The notes beneath the pieces are model-generated. The model was given only the letters and a program-made list of their open reading frames with translations, was not told the DNA's origin and made no database searches. A stretch of DNA of 64,000 nt, taken from contig NZ_JACJKS010000008.1 of NCBI RefSeq assembly GCF_016901695.1, positions 1-64,000 on the forward strand, read 5' to 3'. How positions within the stretch are numbered: the first letter of the stretch is position 1; each line of letters begins with the position of its first letter. The translations under genes and the position numbers were made by a program. Shown here one piece after another: positions 1-8,740 of the stretch. This stretch comes from Mordavella massiliensis (lineage in GTDB: Bacteria; Bacillota; Clostridia; Lachnospirales; Lachnospiraceae).

Positions 1-142
1 GTTCCGGATCCGCGTAATGTTTCCCTGTGATGGCATTATACAGTTCCAGCAGGTTCTTCTTGTCCTCGAACAGCATGATAAACAGGGTGGACTTAAACGT
101 CCGGTTGACAGGTAACGCGTCGTTCATGTTTGCATTTACCAT
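1..142 (-). CDS. Rpn-family (PD-(D/E)XK) recombination-promoting nuclease/putative transposase, N-terminal fragment
   Basis: The gene runs off the left edge; only about 47 N-terminal residues are visible. They contain NRTFKSTLFIMLFEDKKN followed by LLELYNAITGKHY, the hallmark opening of the large Clostridia family annotated as Rpn/YhgA-like nuclease or putative transposase. Family members act on DNA and promote RecA-independent recombination. The start at 142 is chosen because AGGAGG (151-156) lies 8 nt upstream; a second in-frame ATG at 127 is further from it. The catalytic PD-(D/E)XK core would lie outside the window, so activity cannot be judged. Family recognition rests on this short stretch only. 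Confidence 0.7.
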   Translation of the reverse strand, partial: MVNANMNDALPVNRTFKSTLFIMLFEDKKNLLELYNAITGKHYADPE

Positions 143-391
143 ACGCACAGCCTCCTTTTGAAAATGGAATGCAAAGAGACTGCACCGTCCGCCTTCCTGC
201 CAAAGCCGCATCCGCAAATCTCTCTGCTGATAATAGGAAATTAAAAGCATTGAGATTTTCCTGAATGTAATAGAAAAACAGATGCAGCCAACGCTGCGTT
301 AGAATCAGACATGCCGGAAACATAATGCTTTTACATATGATAACACAAGCCGGGAGAAAAAGCCAGATAATTATACAAGGATAACGGGGAT

Positions 392-838
392 CTACAGCGT
401 CTCCGAATCCAGGATGATGGTAAAGGGGCCGTCGTTTGTGAGGCTCACCTTCATATCCGCCCCGAAGATCCCTCTCTCCACCACCGGGACGCTCTCCCTG
501 CACTTCCCGATGATGTACTCGTACATCTCCTCCGCCATCTTCGGCTCGCCCGCCCCGATAAAGCTGGGGCGGTTGCCCTTTTTGCAGTTGGCGTACAGGG
601 TGAACTGGGAGATGAGAAGAAGGCTTCCCCCCACCGTGTCCAGGGAGAGGTTTGTCTTCCCGTTCTCATCCTCAAAGATGCGAAGGCCCAGCATCTTTTT
701 CACCATCTTGTCCGCGGTCTCTTTCGTGTCGCTGTCCGACACGCCGACCAGCACCATAAAGCCCTTCCCGATCTCGCCGACGGTCTGCCCGTCCACTTTT
801 ACGTCCGCGCCTGTGACGCGCTGTATAACAAAACGCAT
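392..838 (-). CDS. dtd: D-aminoacyl-tRNA deacylase
   Basis: Hydrolyses the ester bond of D-aminoacyl-tRNAs (D-Tyr-tRNA and others, also Gly-tRNA-Ala) and so keeps D-amino acids out of proteins; cytoplasmic. The 148-residue product matches family length. It shows the N-terminal MRFVIQRV strand, the substrate-pocket SQFTLYA motif (about residues 78-84) and the C-terminal TNDGPFT segment, which matches the NxGP(V/F)T signature. An ATG 6 nt further upstream exists, but AGGAGG would sit only 1 nt from it; the start at 838 gives 7 nt spacing and the usual MRFV opening. It has its own promoter at 866-894. Confidence 0.95.
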   Translation of the reverse strand: MRFVIQRVTGADVKVDGQTVGEIGKGFMVLVGVSDSDTKETADKMVKKMLGLRIFEDENGKTNLSLDTVGGSLLLISQFTLYANCKKGNRPSFIGAGEPKMAEEMYEYIIGKCRESVPVVERGIFGADMKVSLTNDGPFTIILDSETL

Positions 839-865
839 ACTCATTCCTCCTTTTCGCTACCTTCT

Positions 866-894
866 ATCATCCCCGAACCGGAGGAAAATGTCAA
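866..894 (-). promoter_or_regulatory. Predicted sigma-A promoter of dtd
   Basis: On the minus strand a perfect -35 TTGACA (889-894) is separated by 17 bp from GATGAT (866-871), a 4/6 match to TATAAT. It lies between the carD stop and the dtd start, so dtd can be transcribed independently of carD. Confidence 0.6.
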
Positions 895-901
895 TACATT
901 C

Positions 902-1408
902 TTACTCCCGGCCGCCGCGCCGGCTCTCGATGTAGGACTCCACCTCGCTTTTGTCGATCCCGAGCGAGACAGCGAGCTCACCAAACAGATTCTCCTGCGC
1001 CGCGTGCAGGCACCGCTCATCGCCTGCAGTCACCTTTTTTCCCTGGGCCAGCCGTTTCTTTTTCCGCACATTGATCGTCTTGATCACACGCACCCACTGC
1101 CTCGTGTCGCATGTCTTCAGCGCCTTCTTCAGCGTCTCTTCCCGCTGCCGCTCATTGTCGATCCGGATCATATCCATCCCGTCGATCTCACCGATGATCT
1201 CTTCCGCTTCCTGTCGGGAAATGACATACCGCATGATGATCTTATCACTGTCCGCCGGCACGTAGATCACACCGCCCCTGGAATACAGCGGCAGCAGGGT
1301 GTAGTAGTCCCTGCCTGCCGACGCTTCCGACAGGCGGATCGGCCCGATGCTCTCCACCCTGCAGACGCCGTGCTGACCGCAGACAATGTAAGCTCCTGTC
1401 TCAAACAT
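902..1408 (-). CDS. CarD-family transcription regulator
   Basis: A 168-residue protein with an N-terminal CarD/CdnL/TRCF-type RNA-polymerase-interacting domain: FETGAYIVCGQHGVCRVE at the start, then LPLYSRGGVIYVPADSD around residues 40-55. A helical C-terminal half follows (about 65-168, rich in Arg/Lys/Glu). CarD proteins bind the RNAP beta subunit and modulate open-complex stability, often at rRNA promoters; Firmicute paralogues of this size are mostly uncharacterised. The open frame extends 22 codons upstream, but AGGAGA 6-7 nt before the ATG at 1408 and the conserved MFETG start fix the N terminus. The gene is monocistronic, or at most followed by dtd. Confidence 0.85.
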   Translation of the reverse strand: MFETGAYIVCGQHGVCRVESIGPIRLSEASAGRDYYTLLPLYSRGGVIYVPADSDKIIMRYVISRQEAEEIIGEIDGMDMIRIDNERQREETLKKALKTCDTRQWVRVIKTINVRKKKRLAQGKKVTAGDERCLHAAQENLFGELAVSLGIDKSEVESYIESRRGGRE

Positions 1409-1461
1409 CCAAATTCTCCTTTCTTCCATATTGTCAGTATTCCCCAAAATACCGTTACCTA

Positions 1462-1502
1462 AAAATCCGCCCACCCGCGGCTGCAGGTCAGACGGATTTT
1501 TA
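1462..1502 (-). terminator. Rho-independent terminator after the DMT exporter gene
   Basis: AAAAATCCG (1462-1470) pairs with CGGATTTTT (1494-1502) around a GC-rich loop. On the minus strand the stem ends in a T-run just after the exporter gene and before carD, separating the two transcripts. Confidence 0.7.
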
Positions 1503-1566
1503 CCTCTGTCTTCGTTGTTATTTTATCAGACAAATTTATTTTGTGTAAGTCTTTTTCGGAAAATTT

Positions 1567-2439
1567 TTATTCTTTCTTCCCCGGAAGCTGCGCCAGGATG
1601 ATGGCCCCGAACATGAGGACGCAGCCCGCCCCCTCCCTGACGGACAGCCGTTCCCCCAGGATCACCCAGCCGGCCAGCACGGAGATGCAGGACTCCAGGC
1701 TCAGGATCAGGGATGCGATGGTCGGGTTCATATTCTTCTGGCCAATGATCTGCAGTGTGTAGGCTACCCCGCAGGAGAGCACGCCCGCGTAGAGAAGCGG
1801 GCCCATACTCAGCCAGACGCCCTCCAGTGTCGTAGTCTCCGTGGCCGCCATAGGGAAAAGGGACAGGATGCCCGCCACAAAGAACTGGATGCAGGACATC
1901 TTCACCCCGTCGGTCCGGGGCGCGAAATAGTCGATCACCAGGATGTGGACCGCAAAGATGACCGCTCCCGCAAACACGAAGACATCCCCCTTCCCGATGC
2001 GGAAGGACTCTGTGATGCAGAGGAAGTAAAGGCCTGCCAGCGCCATGGCGACAGCCGTCCACACCTTCCACCCGGTCTTCTTCCCGAGGAAGATCCCCGC
2101 CACCGGGACGAGGACAATGTAGAAGGCCGTGATAAACCCCGCCTTGCCGGCGGTGGTGTACTGGATGCCGATCTGCTGGAGGCTGCTGGCCGCAAAGAGC
2201 GCCAGGCCGCAGGAGATGCCACCGGCCAGCAGGGTTTTCCGGTCCTCCTTTCTCCTATGCTCCCTGTCCGTCCTCCCCAGGATCCAGATGCAGGGCAACA
2301 GCGCGGCGCCGCCGATCAGGGAGCGGATGCCGTTGAAGCCGAACGGCCCCAGGTGATCCATCCCCACACTCTGGGCCACAAACGCAGTCCCCCATATAAA
2401 AGCTGTCAGAAACAGCAGAAACCCGTTCTTTTTTCTCAT
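1567..2439 (-). CDS. EamA/DMT-family transporter (drug/metabolite exporter)
   Basis: An inner-membrane protein of 290 residues with ten predicted hydrophobic segments and two EamA halves. FIWGTAFVAQ near the N terminus and the repeat SLILSLESCISVLAGWV followed by LGERLS near the C terminus are typical of the family. DMT exporters move amino acids, nucleotides or other small metabolites; the substrate cannot be inferred here. The longer open frame (to 2478) lacks a ribosome binding site, whereas the ATG at 2439 is preceded by a GAGGAG-type site. It is transcribed divergently from the neighbouring membrane-protein gene. Confidence 0.85.
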   Translation of the reverse strand: MRKKNGFLLFLTAFIWGTAFVAQSVGMDHLGPFGFNGIRSLIGGAALLPCIWILGRTDREHRRKEDRKTLLAGGISCGLALFAASSLQQIGIQYTTAGKAGFITAFYIVLVPVAGIFLGKKTGWKVWTAVAMALAGLYFLCITESFRIGKGDVFVFAGAVIFAVHILVIDYFAPRTDGVKMSCIQFFVAGILSLFPMAATETTTLEGVWLSMGPLLYAGVLSCGVAYTLQIIGQKNMNPTIASLILSLESCISVLAGWVILGERLSVREGAGCVLMFGAIILAQLPGKKE

Positions 2440-2485
2440 GTCTTCTCCTCTTTTCCAGTGTATACACACAGGCAACAACTTATTT

Positions 2486-2515
2486 AGTATAACATGGACA
2501 CGTGTTTTTAATCAA
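2486..2515 (-). promoter_or_regulatory. Predicted promoter of the DMT exporter gene
   Basis: Minus-strand TTGATT (2510-2515), an 18-bp spacer and TATACT (2486-2491) lie about 45 bp before the start codon. The opposite strand carries TATACT/TATAAG sequence (2522-2531) that probably serves the divergent gene, but no good -35 could be assigned to it. Confidence 0.5.
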
Positions 2516-2549
2516 ATGGTGTATACTATAAGAAACAGGAGGTGAGGTC

Positions 2550-3185
2550 ATGAGGAACGGATACAGGCGGTTTTTCCTGGCGGCCGGCATTGCCATGCTG
2601 ACGTCAGAGATCTGGAAACAGGCCGCGCTGACCTGGACGGTCGGCGGCGGCAGCTACAGCTGGTGGCATTTTCCCTTTCAGCTGTGCAGCATCCCCATGT
2701 ACGTATGCCTGGTCCTCCCGTGGGTGAAGAGCCGCCGGGTCCGCCAGGTCCTCACCGCTTTTCTCGCGGACTTCGGCATGCTGGGCGGCATCTTTGCCTT
2801 CTTTGACACAAGCGGCATGCACTATGGGTATCTTCCCCTGACCGTGCACTCGTTTGCCTGGCACATCCTCCTCATCGTCCTCGGGATCGCAGCCGCACGC
2901 TCGGACCGGGATCCCTCCGGGGCCTGCTCCTTTCAGAGCTTCGGCGGCGCCGTCTGCCTCTATCTCGCCTGCTGCCTTGCCGCCACAGGGATCAACCTGT
3001 GCTTTGACAGATACGGCACGATCAACATGTTCTACATCAACCCGGACTACCCAATGACCCAGAAGGTGTTCCGCGGGATCGCAGCCGTGCTGGGCGACCC
3101 GGCCGGGATCTTCCTCTATATCGGGGCCACGGTGCTTGGCGCCTTCCTCTTCCACTGCATCTGGAGGGCTTTGGGAGACCGCTGA
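2550..3185 (+). CDS. YwaF/TMEM164-like integral membrane protein
   Basis: A 211-residue, highly hydrophobic protein with about six transmembrane segments. WWHFPFQLCSIPMYVCL (about residues 38-54) and the later HSFAWHILL segment (about 98-106) match the Firmicute YwaF family (TIGR02206), which is related to eukaryotic TMEM164. The conserved His, Cys and Gln residues inside membrane segments suggest an enzyme, and TMEM164 has been described as an acyltransferase, but no bacterial function is established. An AGGAGG-type site precedes the ATG by about 8 nt. It stands alone between the divergent exporter gene and the separately promoted DUF6465 gene. Confidence 0.7.
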   Translation: MRNGYRRFFLAAGIAMLTSEIWKQAALTWTVGGGSYSWWHFPFQLCSIPMYVCLVLPWVKSRRVRQVLTAFLADFGMLGGIFAFFDTSGMHYGYLPLTVHSFAWHILLIVLGIAAARSDRDPSGACSFQSFGGAVCLYLACCLAATGINLCFDRYGTINMFYINPDYPMTQKVFRGIAAVLGDPAGIFLYIGATVLGAFLFHCIWRALGDR

Positions 3186-3194
3186 CCACTCCTT

Positions 3195-3223
3195 TTGACC
3201 TTTTTTACAAAAAGCGTTATAAT
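3195..3223 (+). promoter_or_regulatory. Strong predicted sigma-A promoter of the DUF6465 gene
   Basis: TTGACC (3195-3200), a 17-bp spacer and a perfect TATAAT (3218-3223), followed by AAAGGAGG and the ATG at 3250. This is one of the best consensus promoters in the window and suggests high expression of the small downstream protein. Confidence 0.8.
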
Positions 3224-3249
3224 ACTGTAGTCAAAGGAGGTAATCAGTC

Positions 3250-3582
3250 ATGAAAAAAAATAGCAGAACATCTCACAACGTCCAGGCACAGAAGACACTT
3301 GCCACTACAAAAGATACAACAAAGGCCATCGAGACGAGGGCCGGTGTTTTAAAAGATGCGCCGGAAGCGCCAAAAAGCGAGCTGAAGACAGCCGTCTACC
3401 TGCAGTACATGGGATCCGAGTGCAGCACAGAGGAGATCCTCTCCAGAGTGAAGCAGATCTGGACAAAGGAACTTGGCAGAAAGGCTGAGGAGATGAAGAG
3501 CATCAACGTCTATCTCAAGCCCGAAGAACTGGCGGCCTACTATGTAATCAACGGGGAGACGACCGGAAAGATCGCCCTGTAA
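3250..3582 (+). CDS. DUF6465 family protein
   Basis: A 110-residue soluble protein. The first 45 residues are Lys/Thr/Ala-rich and probably disordered. The conserved part (about 46-110) opens with TAVYLQYMGSECSTEEIL and closes with YLKPEELAAYYVINGE, the signature of DUF6465, a family found widely in Lachnospiraceae with no known function. A near-consensus promoter, an AAAGGAGG ribosome binding site and an adjacent terminator make it an independent, probably abundant unit. The pattern of alternating strands with one long helix suggests a small alpha/beta fold; nothing more can be said from sequence. Confidence 0.8.
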   Translation: MKKNSRTSHNVQAQKTLATTKDTTKAIETRAGVLKDAPEAPKSELKTAVYLQYMGSECSTEEILSRVKQIWTKELGRKAEEMKSINVYLKPEELAAYYVINGETTGKIAL

Positions 3583-3602
3583 AGACAAAAAAACGCAAAA
3601 AC

Positions 3603-3641
3603 GGCAGGAAGAAAGGCGCATGCTTTCCTTCCTGCCCTTTT
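3603..3641. terminator. Bidirectional terminator between the DUF6465 gene and the GH13 gene
   Basis: GGCAGGAAG (3603-3611) and its complement ending at 3636 form the stem, with A-rich sequence on the left and CTTTTT on the right. It can therefore end both converging transcripts. Confidence 0.8.
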
Positions 3642-3643
3642 TA

Positions 3644-5536
3644 TCAGTGTTTTTTCATCCAGAGGAAATCCCATCCGGACAGTTCCACCGTCTCCACTTC
3701 CTCCGTGACGCCTGTCACAAGATCCGTGTATACCGCCCTCTCGGGCATCCAGATCGTCTTCCCCTCATCGCTGAAATTAAATACGGCGTGCAGCTCTTCC
3801 TCCCCGGACCGGCGCACGATCCAGAGGATGGAATCGTCGCTGTAGTCCTTCGTGTACACCTGCGCGTCCGCGCCAAACACGGCCTCTCCCGCCCGGATCT
3901 TCTCCAGACGTAAAAGACCGGCAAAGATCTTCTCCTGCACGCTCCCCTTCTCCTCTATGCGGTCCGCCAGCTCCCACGGGAACGCGCCTCTGTGGATATA
4001 GCGGGAATCCGGCGCCTTGTCCGGGTCTTCCTTATAGCTGTAATCGTTGACCTGTCCCACCTCGTCCCCACTGTAGAGCATGGGGATGCCGGACTGGGTA
4101 AACATGTATGCGTGGAGCATGAGATCCTTGCGGATGGCCTGCTCCATCATAAATGCATTCTGCTCGAACCCTGCGCTCTCCACGCCGCACATGGAGGCTG
4201 TGGTGCCGCAGAAGCGGGCGTCCTGGGTGATGGGATCCTCGTTGTACAGCTCGCCGCGGCTGACGCTGCCCTCTGTTTTCCCCTGGAAATACTCGTTCAG
4301 GAACCGCTTGTGAGGGATCTCCCTCATGCCCCAGCTGCTCAGGGTGCCGTAGTCCAGCCCCCAGCCTATGTCGTCGTGGCAGCGCAGGTAGTTGAGGAAC
4401 GTGTACTCCCTTGGAAGGGAGCAGACGATGTCCATCTGCTTCCGCAGAAGGCGGGCATCCCTGGTGGCCACCGTATTCCAGGTGGTCGCCATGGTCGTCA
4501 CATTGTAGAGCATATGGCATTCCGGCTTCTCCACTGTCCCGAAGTAGGGCGCCACCTTGTCCGGCTCCATGACCACCTCCCCCAGCAGCACGATGCCCGG
4601 ACATACGATCTCTCCGATCATGCGCATCATGCGCACGATCGTGTGCACCTGGGGCAGGTTCCGGCAGTTGGTCCCCATCTGCTTCCAGATGTAGGGGACC
4701 GCGTCGATGCGGATGATGTCCATCCCCTGGTTGGCCAGGTAGAGGAAGTTGTACATCATCTCGTTGAACACCCTCGGGTTGCCGTAGTTGAGATCCCACT
4801 GATAGGGGTAGAAGGTGGTCAGCACGAAATGCCCCATCTGCGGCAGGTAGGTGAAGTTCCCCGGCGCCGTGGTCGGGAACACCTGGGGCACCGTCTTCTC
4901 ATATTCCGCCGGGATGGCCGGATCCGCGCAGAAGAAGTAGCGGCTCATGTACTCCCCGTCCCCCTGGCGGGCCCGCTTCGCCCACTCGTGATCCTCCGAG
5001 GTGTGGTTCATGACAAAGTCCATGCACAGGCTGATGCCGCGGTCGTGGCACTGCTCTGCAAGGGCCGCCAGATCCTCCATCGTCCCCAGGTCCGGGCGCA
5101 CCTTCCGGAAATCGGCCACTGCGTACCCGCCGTCTGACCTCCCCTTGGGCGTATCCAGGAAGGGCATGAGATGCACGTAGTTCACATGACATTTCTCAAG
5201 GTAGGAGAGCTTCTCCTGGACGCCCCGGATGTTGCCGGCAAAGTTGTCAATGTACAGCATCATGCCCAGCATGTCCCGCTTCCTGTACCAGGCGCCGGCA
5301 GCCTCCCTCTCCCGGTCCAGCTTCTTCAGCTTCGCATTTCTCTGGTCGTAGTACCGCTTCATCTGCTCACAGAGCTCCGCAAACATGGCGTCGTTGCCGT
5401 AGAGCTCCATGTACAGCCACCGCAGTTCGTCGTGGTGGCGGCCCAGGCGCTCTGCGAAGATGCGATCCGCCTCCTTTACAGCCGCCGGCTTTGCGGCTGC
5501 GGTTTTCTTTTTCCTGCTTCCTGCTTTTCCTGCCAT
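3644..5536 (-). CDS. GH13 subfamily 4 enzyme (amylosucrase / sucrose hydrolase type)
   Basis: A 630-residue cytoplasmic glucosylase, close to the 636 residues of Neisseria amylosucrase. Visible GH13 elements: region I DFVMNHTS (173-180); region II RIDAV with the presumed nucleophile D278, followed by the GH13_4-specific YIWKQMGTNCRNLPQ; acid/base E320 in LLGEVV; region IV RCHDDIGW (D388). The helical N-terminal extension and C-terminal beta domain of amylosucrases are present, preceded by a Lys/Ala-rich tail (1-22). The enzyme cleaves sucrose, either building alpha-1,4-glucan and releasing fructose, or hydrolysing it; sequence does not decide which. Last gene of the alpha-galactoside operon, 30 nt after the GH36 gene, so its sucrose would come from raffinose. 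Confidence 0.85.
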   Translation of the reverse strand: MAGKAGSRKKKTAAAKPAAVKEADRIFAERLGRHHDELRWLYMELYGNDAMFAELCEQMKRYYDQRNAKLKKLDREREAAGAWYRKRDMLGMMLYIDNFAGNIRGVQEKLSYLEKCHVNYVHLMPFLDTPKGRSDGGYAVADFRKVRPDLGTMEDLAALAEQCHDRGISLCMDFVMNHTSEDHEWAKRARQGDGEYMSRYFFCADPAIPAEYEKTVPQVFPTTAPGNFTYLPQMGHFVLTTFYPYQWDLNYGNPRVFNEMMYNFLYLANQGMDIIRIDAVPYIWKQMGTNCRNLPQVHTIVRMMRMIGEIVCPGIVLLGEVVMEPDKVAPYFGTVEKPECHMLYNVTTMATTWNTVATRDARLLRKQMDIVCSLPREYTFLNYLRCHDDIGWGLDYGTLSSWGMREIPHKRFLNEYFQGKTEGSVSRGELYNEDPITQDARFCGTTASMCGVESAGFEQNAFMMEQAIRKDLMLHAYMFTQSGIPMLYSGDEVGQVNDYSYKEDPDKAPDSRYIHRGAFPWELADRIEEKGSVQEKIFAGLLRLEKIRAGEAVFGADAQVYTKDYSDDSILWIVRRSGEEELHAVFNFSDEGKTIWMPERAVYTDLVTGVTEEVETVELSGWDFLWMKKH

Positions 5537-5566
5537 TCTATCATCCCCGCTTTCTGGTCCGTCTCT

Positions 5567-7750
5567 TTATTCCTCACACACAAAATGCCACTGGAAGGCC
5601 TGATACTCTCCCTCCAGGACCGGCTTTGGCACGCCCGCTTCCATGAGCGCGGTGCTGTTGTAGAGCCTGCCGCTCTGGGTGTCGCGGTACATGGTGTTTT
5701 CCTTCAGGCCCCTCACTTTGATATAGTCCACTGTCATGTTGGCGTGCTTCTTGATGCCCACCACCTGCACCAGCGCCTCCTTCTGATCTTCCGACACAAA
5801 CTCCCACGCCCCCTGGTTGTCGGTCTGGGGGTTGGTGAGCCGGTAGTACGTCCCTGTCTGCACGAGGGAGGCATACTTTTTGTATTCCGCGATCTGCCGG
5901 CGGATCTCGTCCTTCTCCTCACTGTCCAGCTCATTCAGGTTCAGCTCGTAGCCGAAGGTGCCTGCCATGGCCACCATGCCTCTCGTCTTCATGGATGTGA
6001 CGCGCCTTGTCTGATGGTTCGGGGAGGCGGACACATGGGCTCCCACACAGGAGGCCGGGTAGATGAAGGATGTGCCGTACTGGATCTCCAGACGGTCGAT
6101 GGGGTCCGTGTTGTCGCTGCACCAGATCTGGGGCGTGTAGTACAGCATGCCGGCGTCAAACCGCCCGCCGCCGCCGCTGCAGCCCTCGATGAGGATATCC
6201 GGATACCGCTCCACGAGCCGCTCCAGGAAATCGTAGAGCCCCAGCACGTAGTCGTGGAGCACCCGGCCCTGGCTGTCCGCCGTCGCAGAGTAGACGTCCG
6301 CAAGGCTCCGGTTCATGTCCCACTTCACATACTCCACATTGCCCTGGTCAAGGACAGCGCAGATCCGGTCAAAGATGTAGTCCACCACCTCTTTCCTGGA
6401 GAAGTCCAGGACGAGCTGGTATCTGGAGCGGTTCGGCCTGCGCCCGGGAATGACGAAAGCCCAGTCCGGATGCGCCCGGTACAGGTCGCTGTCCTCGTTG
6501 ACCATCTCCGGCTCGATCCAGATGCCGAACTTCAGTCCCATACCGTTGATCTTTCCGATCAGCTCTCCCAGGGTGCAGCCCAGCTTCTCCTCATTTACAT
6601 ACCAGTCCCCCAGACCGCGCAGATCGCTGTCCCGGTTCCCGAACCAGCCGTCGTCCAGGACAAACATCTCGATCCCTAAGTCCGCGGCCTGCCGCGCCAG
6701 CTTAAGAAGGCTCTCCCCTGTAAAGTCAAAGTAGGACGCCTCCCAGCTGTTCAGAAGGATGGGGCGCACTTTCTCTTTGTATTTCCCCCGGCACAGATGG
6801 GTGCGGATGCAGCGGTGGAAGTTCCGGGAGAGCTGTCCCAGCCCGGCTCCGGAATAGGTCAGGATGACCTCCGGGGACTGAAGCTCCTCGCCCGGATTTA
6901 AGGGGTAGGCGAACTGCTCCTCGCTGAATCCCATGAGCACCCGCGTCTGGTAGTACTGATCCATCCCCGCCTCGCTCTGGAACCCGCCGCTGTAGACAAA
7001 GGCCATGCCGTAGCAGCTGCCCGCATCCTCCGTCGCGTCGCGGGCCGCCAGGATGACAGCCGGGTTGTACTGATGGCTGGAGGTGCCTCTGAGGCTCCCG
7101 ATCTTGTGCACGCCGTGCCCCACAGGCATCCGCTGGCAGTTCCGCTCCATGGCGTGGCGGCCATAGAAAGTGATGAAATCATACTCCCCGCCCAGAAGGT
7201 CCAGGCAGGCCGGGGCCAGCTTCTTCACGGAAACATACCCCTGGCTGGCATTGACGATCTTCACGCTCCTTGTGATGATGTCGTACCGGGGCAGCACGCC
7301 GTAAAGCAGCACGGCGCGCACGCCGGTCACCGGATCTTCCAGGACCACCTCCAGCGTCTGCGCTTCCGCCGTGTCCGCATAGACTGCGGGCAGGCCTGGG
7401 AGCGCGTACTTCCCGTCCCGGATCTCGTGGCTGACATAGCGGAAATCACTGCAGTACGTGCGGTCCGTATTCTTGATGATGCACGCCGGAGTCCGGTAGT
7501 CTCCCGTGCCCAGGGAGGGGAACTCCTGGGGAAGGGAATCCATAGAGTAGGTCTTGTCCGTCCCCGCCTCGTACGGATTGCCGGAAAAGCCCCTGTCGTA
7601 GTATGTCAGAAGATAGTCCATGCACCCGTCTGCCTTTCCGCCGTAATACAGGTGTAAAAGGAATCCGTACCTGTCGATCTGCATCTGATACGTGGTGTGA
7701 TCCGTATGCAGTGTGATGGTTCTCTGTTTTTTGTCATAAATGATGCTCAT
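5567..7750 (-). CDS. Alpha-galactosidase, GH36
   Basis: A 727-residue cytoplasmic GH36 enzyme without signal peptide, the length of the tetrameric AgaA/RafA type. Residues 1-320 form the beta-supersandwich domain, 325-620 the TIM barrel, and the rest the C-terminal beta domain. FVLDDGWFG (363-371) and GIWIEPEMV are classic. The nucleophile is D478 in KWDMNR, and the acid/base aspartate lies in CSDNTD (D546 or D549). It removes terminal alpha-1,6-galactose from melibiose, raffinose and stachyose. The gene sits between the ABC permease genes and the sucrose-acting GH13 gene in one operon; a 138-nt structured spacer separates it from the permease gene. Confidence 0.93.
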   Translation of the reverse strand: MSIIYDKKQRTITLHTDHTTYQMQIDRYGFLLHLYYGGKADGCMDYLLTYYDRGFSGNPYEAGTDKTYSMDSLPQEFPSLGTGDYRTPACIIKNTDRTYCSDFRYVSHEIRDGKYALPGLPAVYADTAEAQTLEVVLEDPVTGVRAVLLYGVLPRYDIITRSVKIVNASQGYVSVKKLAPACLDLLGGEYDFITFYGRHAMERNCQRMPVGHGVHKIGSLRGTSSHQYNPAVILAARDATEDAGSCYGMAFVYSGGFQSEAGMDQYYQTRVLMGFSEEQFAYPLNPGEELQSPEVILTYSGAGLGQLSRNFHRCIRTHLCRGKYKEKVRPILLNSWEASYFDFTGESLLKLARQAADLGIEMFVLDDGWFGNRDSDLRGLGDWYVNEEKLGCTLGELIGKINGMGLKFGIWIEPEMVNEDSDLYRAHPDWAFVIPGRRPNRSRYQLVLDFSRKEVVDYIFDRICAVLDQGNVEYVKWDMNRSLADVYSATADSQGRVLHDYVLGLYDFLERLVERYPDILIEGCSGGGGRFDAGMLYYTPQIWCSDNTDPIDRLEIQYGTSFIYPASCVGAHVSASPNHQTRRVTSMKTRGMVAMAGTFGYELNLNELDSEEKDEIRRQIAEYKKYASLVQTGTYYRLTNPQTDNQGAWEFVSEDQKEALVQVVGIKKHANMTVDYIKVRGLKENTMYRDTQSGRLYNSTALMEAGVPKPVLEGEYQAFQWHFVCEE

Positions 7751-7816
7751 CTTTTTTTCTCCTGCTCTAAAAAAATTATGTCAAAAGCTGACGCATGTAC
7801 CAAAAGTGCCGAAATA

Positions 7817-7879
7817 GCGGGCACGTGCCCCCGAAGGCGCACACACCCGCTTCCCGGCAGATGCTTCTCTTTGCATCTG
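7817..7879. other. Intercistronic stem-loops inside the alpha-galactoside operon
   Basis: The 138-nt gap between permease and alpha-galactosidase genes holds CAGATGC (7858-7864) paired with GCATCTG (7873-7879), the palindrome GGGCACGTGCCC (7819-7830), and GCGGG (7817-7821) paired with CCCGC (7846-7850). No T-run follows on the minus strand. These look more like mRNA-processing or stability elements that favour the transporter genes than a full terminator. Confidence 0.5.
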
Positions 7880-7888
7880 AACGTTCTG

Positions 7889-8740
7889 TTATTTTACAGC
7901 TCCGTTTACAACGCCGTTGATGATATTCTTCTGGCAGATCACGTAGAAGATCAGGATCGGGATCAGTGCCAGCAGGTAGGATGCAAATGCAAGGTTGTAG
8001 TTTGTGCCGAACTGCGTCTGGAAGTTGAGCTGTGCCAGAGGCAGCGTGTTCTGTCCTGTGCCGGACATGATAACGAGCGGCGTCATCACATCGTTCCAGA
8101 CAGCCAGAGCCGTAATGATCGCTACGGTCGCGTGCATGGGCTTCATGATCGGGAAGATGACCTTCCAGTACGTGCGCCATGTGCTCGCGCCGTCCACCCT
8201 GGCGGCCTCCTCAAGCGCGATGGGGATGTTCACCAGGTAGCCGGAGTACAGCAGTACATTCATCGGCATATAGAATACCACATACAGGATGATAACGCCA
8301 GCCCAGTTTGCAAGTCCCAGCTCCGCCGTCTGTTTTGCCAGGGGCATCATCAGGATGGCGAACGGGACGAACATACCGCTCACCACGAAGAGATACACGA
8401 ATTTGTAGAACTTGCTGTGGGCGCGGTTCCGTCCGATGGCGTATCCCATCATGGAGTGGAGCACGATGGAGAGTACCACGGTCACGACCGTGATCAGGAT
8501 GCTGTTCCCCAGGGATCTCCAGAAGTCCGTGACCTCCATGGCCTGGGCAAAGTTGTCAAGGCTCCATTTCGCCGGAAGGGACAGGATGCCGGAAATGCTG
8601 TTTGTCATCTCAGAGGGCTGCTTGAAAGCGATGACGATCGCCATGTACAGCGGGAAGATGATGGTGCTAAGTCCCAGGATGAGAAGGACCATGACCGGCC
8701 AGTTTGTTTTCACTTTATCGCATACTTTCTTGTTATTCAT
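7889..8740 (-). CDS. Carbohydrate ABC transporter permease (MalG/MsmG type)
   Basis: A 283-residue inner-membrane subunit with six predicted transmembrane helices. The cytoplasmic EAA loop reads EEAARVDGASTWRTYWKV (about residues 190-207) and docks on the shared ATPase. The start codon overlaps the stop of the partner permease gene (TAATG), implying translational coupling. No ATPase gene is present in the locus, as is usual for CUT1 sugar importers that use a common MsmK/MsiK-type subunit encoded elsewhere. Context (GH36, GH13_4, AraC) points to raffinose-family oligosaccharides or melibiose as substrates. Confidence 0.92.
   Translation of the reverse strand: MNNKKVCDKVKTNWPVMVLLILGLSTIIFPLYMAIVIAFKQPSEMTNSISGILSLPAKWSLDNFAQAMEVTDFWRSLGNSILITVVTVVLSIVLHSMMGYAIGRNRAHSKFYKFVYLFVVSGMFVPFAILMMPLAKQTAELGLANWAGVIILYVVFYMPMNVLLYSGYLVNIPIALEEAARVDGASTWRTYWKVIFPIMKPMHATVAIITALAVWNDVMTPLVIMSGTGQNTLPLAQLNFQTQFGTNYNLAFASYLLALIPILIFYVICQKNIINGVVNGAVK

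Noticed and set aside
2495-2527. TGGACA...TATACT as promoter of the YwaF-like gene
   Set aside because: The spacer is 21 bp, too long for a sigma-A promoter; only the -10 is credible.
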